NCBI GenBank assembly: GCA_902793435.1
Contig: CADBDF010000006.1
Coordinates: 1-62,588 of the forward strand
Direction of reading: 5' to 3'
DNA length: 62,588 nucleotides
DNA from: an uncultured Pseudomonadota bacterium
GTDB taxonomy: Bacteria > Pseudomonadota > Alphaproteobacteria > Rs-D84
In this document: one piece after another, positions 61,388 through 62,588 of the stretch
How the letters are laid out: the number at the start of each line of letters is the position of its first letter
Numbering within the stretch: the first letter of the stretch is position 1
Notes under the pieces: model-generated
Databases searched by the model: none
Told to the model about the DNA's origin: nothing
The model's input: only the letters and a program-made list of their open reading frames with translations
Program-made: the position numbers and the translations under genes

Positions 61388-61402
61388 ATCAATAAATTAA
61401 AG

Positions 61403-61466
61403 TTGAAAGCAACATAAAAATATGATAGAATCTATACAGAGAATGTAGGGAGTTCCCATTTTAAAA
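61403..61466 (+). promoter_or_regulatory. Promoter and leader hairpin of rlpA
   Basis: TTGAAA (61403-61408), a 17-nt spacer, TAGAAT (61426-61431). The leader has GGGAGTT (61448-61454) pairing with AACTCCC (61463-61471 region), with only a weak T-run after it, so a leader hairpin rather than a strong terminator. AAAAGGAG precedes the start. Confidence 0.5.
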
Positions 61467-61502
61467 CTCCCTTTGAACACAGGCTTTAAAAGGAGAAAAC
61501 AT

Positions 61503-62387
61503 ATGAAAAAAGTGGTATCATTGGCGGCTTTGGCAGCGGTGTTGTCTGGTTGCATGACAAACCAAGATCCAAATGTTTATGGGTCTGAATCAATGGCCGA
61601 AGAAACTTTGGTAAATGAAACATCAACCTTGAACGATTCGTATTTGATGGCGGCGGCACCAAAATATTATATTGGTAATGCATACAAGGTTGATGATGTC
61701 CAATATATTCCATCCGAAGATTTAACATATAATCAAACCGGTATTGCGGGTATTATCCCAGCAGAATTAAACGGTCAAAAAACAACAAATGGCGAAACAT
61801 TTGAATCTGCACAAATGTTGGCAACCAGTAAAACATTACCTTTGCCAACAATTGCCAAGGTCACAAATTTAGACAATGGACAATCTGTGGTCGTGCGTGT
61901 GAATAATCGTGGTCCATTTGTAAATACACGTATTATGGATTTATCACCGGCGGCGGCACAAAAAATCGGTATAAATTCCCAGGCCAAAGTGCAAGTGCAA
62001 GTTTTGACAGATCAATCATTGGCGGTTAAAAATGCAACGATTGGCGCCACACAACCAGTAGTTCAAGAAACCACAGTAGAAGTTGCACCGGTCGAATCAG
62101 CCCAGGTTCAACCACAACCTGCCCCACAGCCAGCCCCAGTTGCAACGGGTGATTACTCGGTTCAGTTGGCGGCATTTTATGCCGAAGATAGCGCGGACGC
62201 AATGGTTCAACGTATGAAAACATACGGCGATGCGGTTGTCGTAAATGAAGGCGGAATGTACAAAGTTCGCATTATCAATTTAGATGCAGCACGTGCAAAA
62301 AGTGTTATCAACGCGTTGCGTACAAATGAAGGCATGGCACCAGGATTGTTGAAAGGCGGTCGTTGGGTTAATGCCGACAGCATTTAA
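61503..62387 (+). CDS. rlpA: RlpA-like lipoprotein (DPBB plus SPOR)
   Basis: 294 aa from the ATG at 61503. Lipobox VLSGC (residues 13-17). Double-psi beta-barrel about 75-170 (GIAGIIPAELNGQKTTNGETFES, TLPLPTIAKVTNLDNGQSVVVRVNNRGPF, RIMDLSPAAA) and a SPOR domain at the end (DYSVQLAAFYAEDSADAMVQRM) that binds denuded septal glycan. RlpA cleaves such glycans in Pseudomonas. Here the NGExxD...H segment reads NGETFES...ATSKTLP, so an acidic residue is shifted and the His is Ser; activity may be lost. The middle linker is Pro/Val/Gln-rich. Confidence 0.9.
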   Translation: MKKVVSLAALAAVLSGCMTNQDPNVYGSESMAEETLVNETSTLNDSYLMAAAPKYYIGNAYKVDDVQYIPSEDLTYNQTGIAGIIPAELNGQKTTNGETFESAQMLATSKTLPLPTIAKVTNLDNGQSVVVRVNNRGPFVNTRIMDLSPAAAQKIGINSQAKVQVQVLTDQSLAVKNATIGATQPVVQETTVEVAPVESAQVQPQPAPQPAPVATGDYSVQLAAFYAEDSADAMVQRMKTYGDAVVVNEGGMYKVRIINLDAARAKSVINALRTNEGMAPGLLKGGRWVNADSI

Positions 62388-62412
62388 AAAACGTTTCTTC
62401 TTTGAAAGCAAG

Positions 62413-62439
62413 ACACCCGATGAAAATCGGGTGTTTTTT
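62413..62439 (+). terminator. Terminator after rlpA
   Basis: ACACCCGA pairs with TCGGGTGT, followed by six T. Confidence 0.85.
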
Positions 62440-62462
62440 GTTAGCAATACGAATAACTAATT

Positions 62463-62588
62463 AAATATAGTGTGTTTTTGTTGCTTGACCCGGTCTAAAA
62501 AAAACCTAGGTTTAAAAGCAACAACTTTTTTCAAAAATTTTAAAATTCACTTTTATCGTAAAATCAATATGTTATCAAAAACCACAGA
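62463..62588 (+). repeat. Second copy of the dispersed CCTAGG repeat (runs past the window)
   Basis: Matches 44603-44720 with small differences: AATTAAATATAG, AAAAAACCTAGGTTT, GCAACAACTTTTTTCAAAAA, TTTTATCGTAAAATCAATA. As with the first copy it follows a terminator and probably leads into another surface-protein gene beyond the edge. Confidence 0.75.

Noticed and set aside
1-62588. CRISPR array or cas genes
   Set aside because: No regularly spaced direct repeats of 24-40 bp were seen and no Cas protein motifs occur.

Overview
The window is about 62.6 kb of AT-rich, gene-dense bacterial chromosome from a Gram-negative cell: BamD, RlpA, MurJ, a DUF2155 protein, lipoproteins and a beta-barrel secretion protein are encoded. 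Gene content and family variants (DUF2155, the rpsP/rimM/trmD/rplS cluster, an AddA-type recombination helicase, an alphaproteobacterial-style XRE regulator) point to an alphaproteobacterium. The short intergenic spaces and the many secreted proteins rich in Cys, Thr, Asn and Gly resemble the small-genome, gut or host-associated uncultured alphaproteobacteria. That placement is inference from memory. No rRNA is present to confirm it.

Layout. 1-3.5 kb: 3' part of a large secreted repeat protein, RNase P RNA, a small protein. 3.5-11.7 kb: secA, dnaE, rsmH, then a membrane protein/helical protein pair. 11.7-15.3 kb: two secreted Cys-rich proteins, then a decayed Fic domain. 15.7-25.9 kb: XRE regulator, gpmI, tadA/rsmD, rplY, dnaK, pfkA, a LysM protein and small unknowns. 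26-29.7 kb: tRNA-Gly(CCC) and two coupled secreted unknowns. 29.7-33.2 kb: ribosomal cluster rpsP-rimM-trmD-rplS with four small unknown genes inserted. 33.2-37.5 kb: DUF2155, tsaD, xseA and small unknowns. 37.5-44.5 kb: a structured small RNA, recN, an AddA split into two genes, and a divergent coiled-coil membrane protein. 44.5-49.7 kb: a dispersed repeat with its surface protein, a short AlaRS, a membrane protein, HU. 49.8-53.4 kb: tRNA-Arg(ACG) with a duplicated 3' end, a structured leader, and an operon of a PD-(D/E)XK-like nuclease, a surface lipoprotein and a Slam-type translocator (type XI secretion). 53.5-62.4 kb: Zn-ribbon membrane protein, tgt-queA-era, a dCTP-deaminase-like protein, bamD, murJ, rlpA, and another copy of the dispersed repeat at the edge.

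How genes fit together. tadA makes inosine-34 in tRNA-Arg(ACG), and that tRNA is in the window. era, queA and tgt form one minus-strand operon joining ribosome assembly with queuosine synthesis. rpsP, rimM, trmD and rplS form the expected translation cluster. rlpA, murJ and bamD are envelope genes. The lipoprotein and Slam genes look like a cargo/translocator pair.

Most unusual items: (1) queA carries an in-frame 522-bp GC-rich element with terminal inverted repeats that encodes a DUF559 endonuclease, placed in a surface loop of QueA; (2) the type XI secretion operon lies beside a tRNA with a duplicated 3' end and behind a leader with mutually exclusive terminator and antiterminator helices; (3) a free-standing small RNA upstream of an HTH gene can form a long H-type pseudoknot; (4) AddA is split exactly between helicase and nuclease; (5) AlaRS lacks its C-Ala region; (6) several promoters sit only about 7 nt from the start codon, which predicts leaderless mRNAs.
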